The notes under the pieces: model-generated
The model's database searches: none
What the model was told of the DNA's origin: nothing
Seen by the model: only the letters and a program-made list of their open reading frames with translations
Source: Phycisphaerae bacterium
GTDB taxonomy: Bacteria > Planctomycetota > Phycisphaerae > Sedimentisphaerales > Anaerobacaceae
NCBI GenBank assembly: GCA_012744475.1
Contig: JAAYBV010000057.1
Location: 1-57,845 of the forward strand
DNA length: 57,845 nucleotides
Direction of reading: 5' to 3'
Made by a program: the position numbers and the translations under genes
Shown here: positions 57,631-57,845 of the stretch, piece by piece
Layout of the letters: each line of letters starts with the position of its first letter
Numbering within the stretch: position 1 is the first letter of the stretch

Positions 57631-57718
57631 GGCTCCAAATCTGACGCCAAGCCTGATTCTCCGGCTCGCGATGGCGTCTCGCCCTCCGCCCTGTGTCTGT
57701 GAAAATATCCTGGCAGCC

Positions 57719-57813
57719 GTGTGGCAGCGGCAAGCGCAGGCTTGCCGATGGTGATACGCATGCCGGCGAAGCCATCGGCAAACTCCGCCCTGCTCCGTTT
57801 GCCGCTGCCACAC
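57719..57813. repeat. Cloverleaf-type dispersed repeat, copy F (GGCAAG subtype)
   Basis: The ends GTGTGGCAGCGGCAA and TTGCCGCTGCCACAC are perfect 15-bp inverted repeats. Arm 1 is GGCAAGC-GCAG-GCTTGCC (sharing bases), the middle stem is GATGG/CCATC, and arm 3 is GGCAAAC/GTTTGCC with a 13-base loop. Confidence 0.85.
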
Positions 57814-57845
57814 ATGGCGCTCCGTGGTGGAAAACGGGCCTTGCC

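Larger units (their letters stand above)
57479..57845. other. Intergenic region at right end
   Basis: It contains the promoter at 57602-57630 and cloverleaf repeat copy F (57719-57813) with its left flank GTGAAAATATCCTGGCAG (57699-57716). Beyond that the window ends. Confidence 0.5.

Overview
The window looks like a chromosomal segment of a GC-rich planctomycete, most likely class Phycisphaerae (Sedimentisphaerales-like). This is inferred from an apparently unlinked 16S rRNA gene, an H-X9-DG pseudopilin, PilX-like surface proteins, several exported glycan-active proteins and one HNH/AP2 protein. No CRISPR array, tRNA or 23S gene is visible.

Layout. 1-673 is the 3' part of a 16S rRNA gene, closed by terminators rather than a spacer leading to 23S. 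A decayed, repeat-rich stretch follows (900-1606). Next, on the minus strand, is a two-gene Hachiman-type antiphage system (hamA 5570-4722, hamB 4732-1607) of visibly lower GC, in an island-like setting. From 6.2 to 25 kb lie a membrane protein, a two-PDZ lipoprotein, an HNH-AP2 protein, polA, rnhA, a secreted carbohydrate-binding protein, two small membrane proteins, an AlaX-type tRNA-editing hydrolase, a large secreted putative glycan enzyme, an isochorismatase-fold hydrolase, a GspC-like protein and lon. From 25 to 44 kb lie a Tat-exported TIM-barrel protein, carB, a 21-residue-repeat secreted protein, two PilX-like proteins, lpdA-lipB-lipA, a GH29 fucosidase, a pseudopilin, and uvrB-nadC-birA. 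From 44 to 57.5 kb lie an M14 peptidase, a spermidine-synthase-like protein, eno, a beta-propeller-like protein coupled to a Ser/Thr kinase, a VCBS/FG-GAP protein, a TlpA-like thioredoxin, a parallel beta-helix protein and a Tat-exported L-fucose-isomerase-like protein.

How the genes fit together. Housekeeping functions (DNA replication and repair, lipoylation, NAD, biotin, pyrimidine/arginine precursor supply, glycolysis) are interspersed with an exported glycan-utilisation repertoire. A fucosidase, a beta-helix enzyme, discoidin-type binding domains and sugar isomerases together suggest use of fucose-rich polysaccharides (inference). Type II secretion/type IV pilus-like parts (GspC-like, PilX-like, pseudopilin) are scattered among them. 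Many genes are preceded by a sigma70-like promoter, TTGnnn-(16/17)-TAnnnT; two of these place the start site on the ATG of polA and alaX.

The most unusual signal is a family of six dispersed intergenic repeats (74-116 bp). Each can fold into a four-way, cloverleaf-like junction closed by GTGTGGCAGC/GCTGCCACAC, with arms that covary between copies. Other dispersed repeats lie in frame inside birA and inside the kinase gene.
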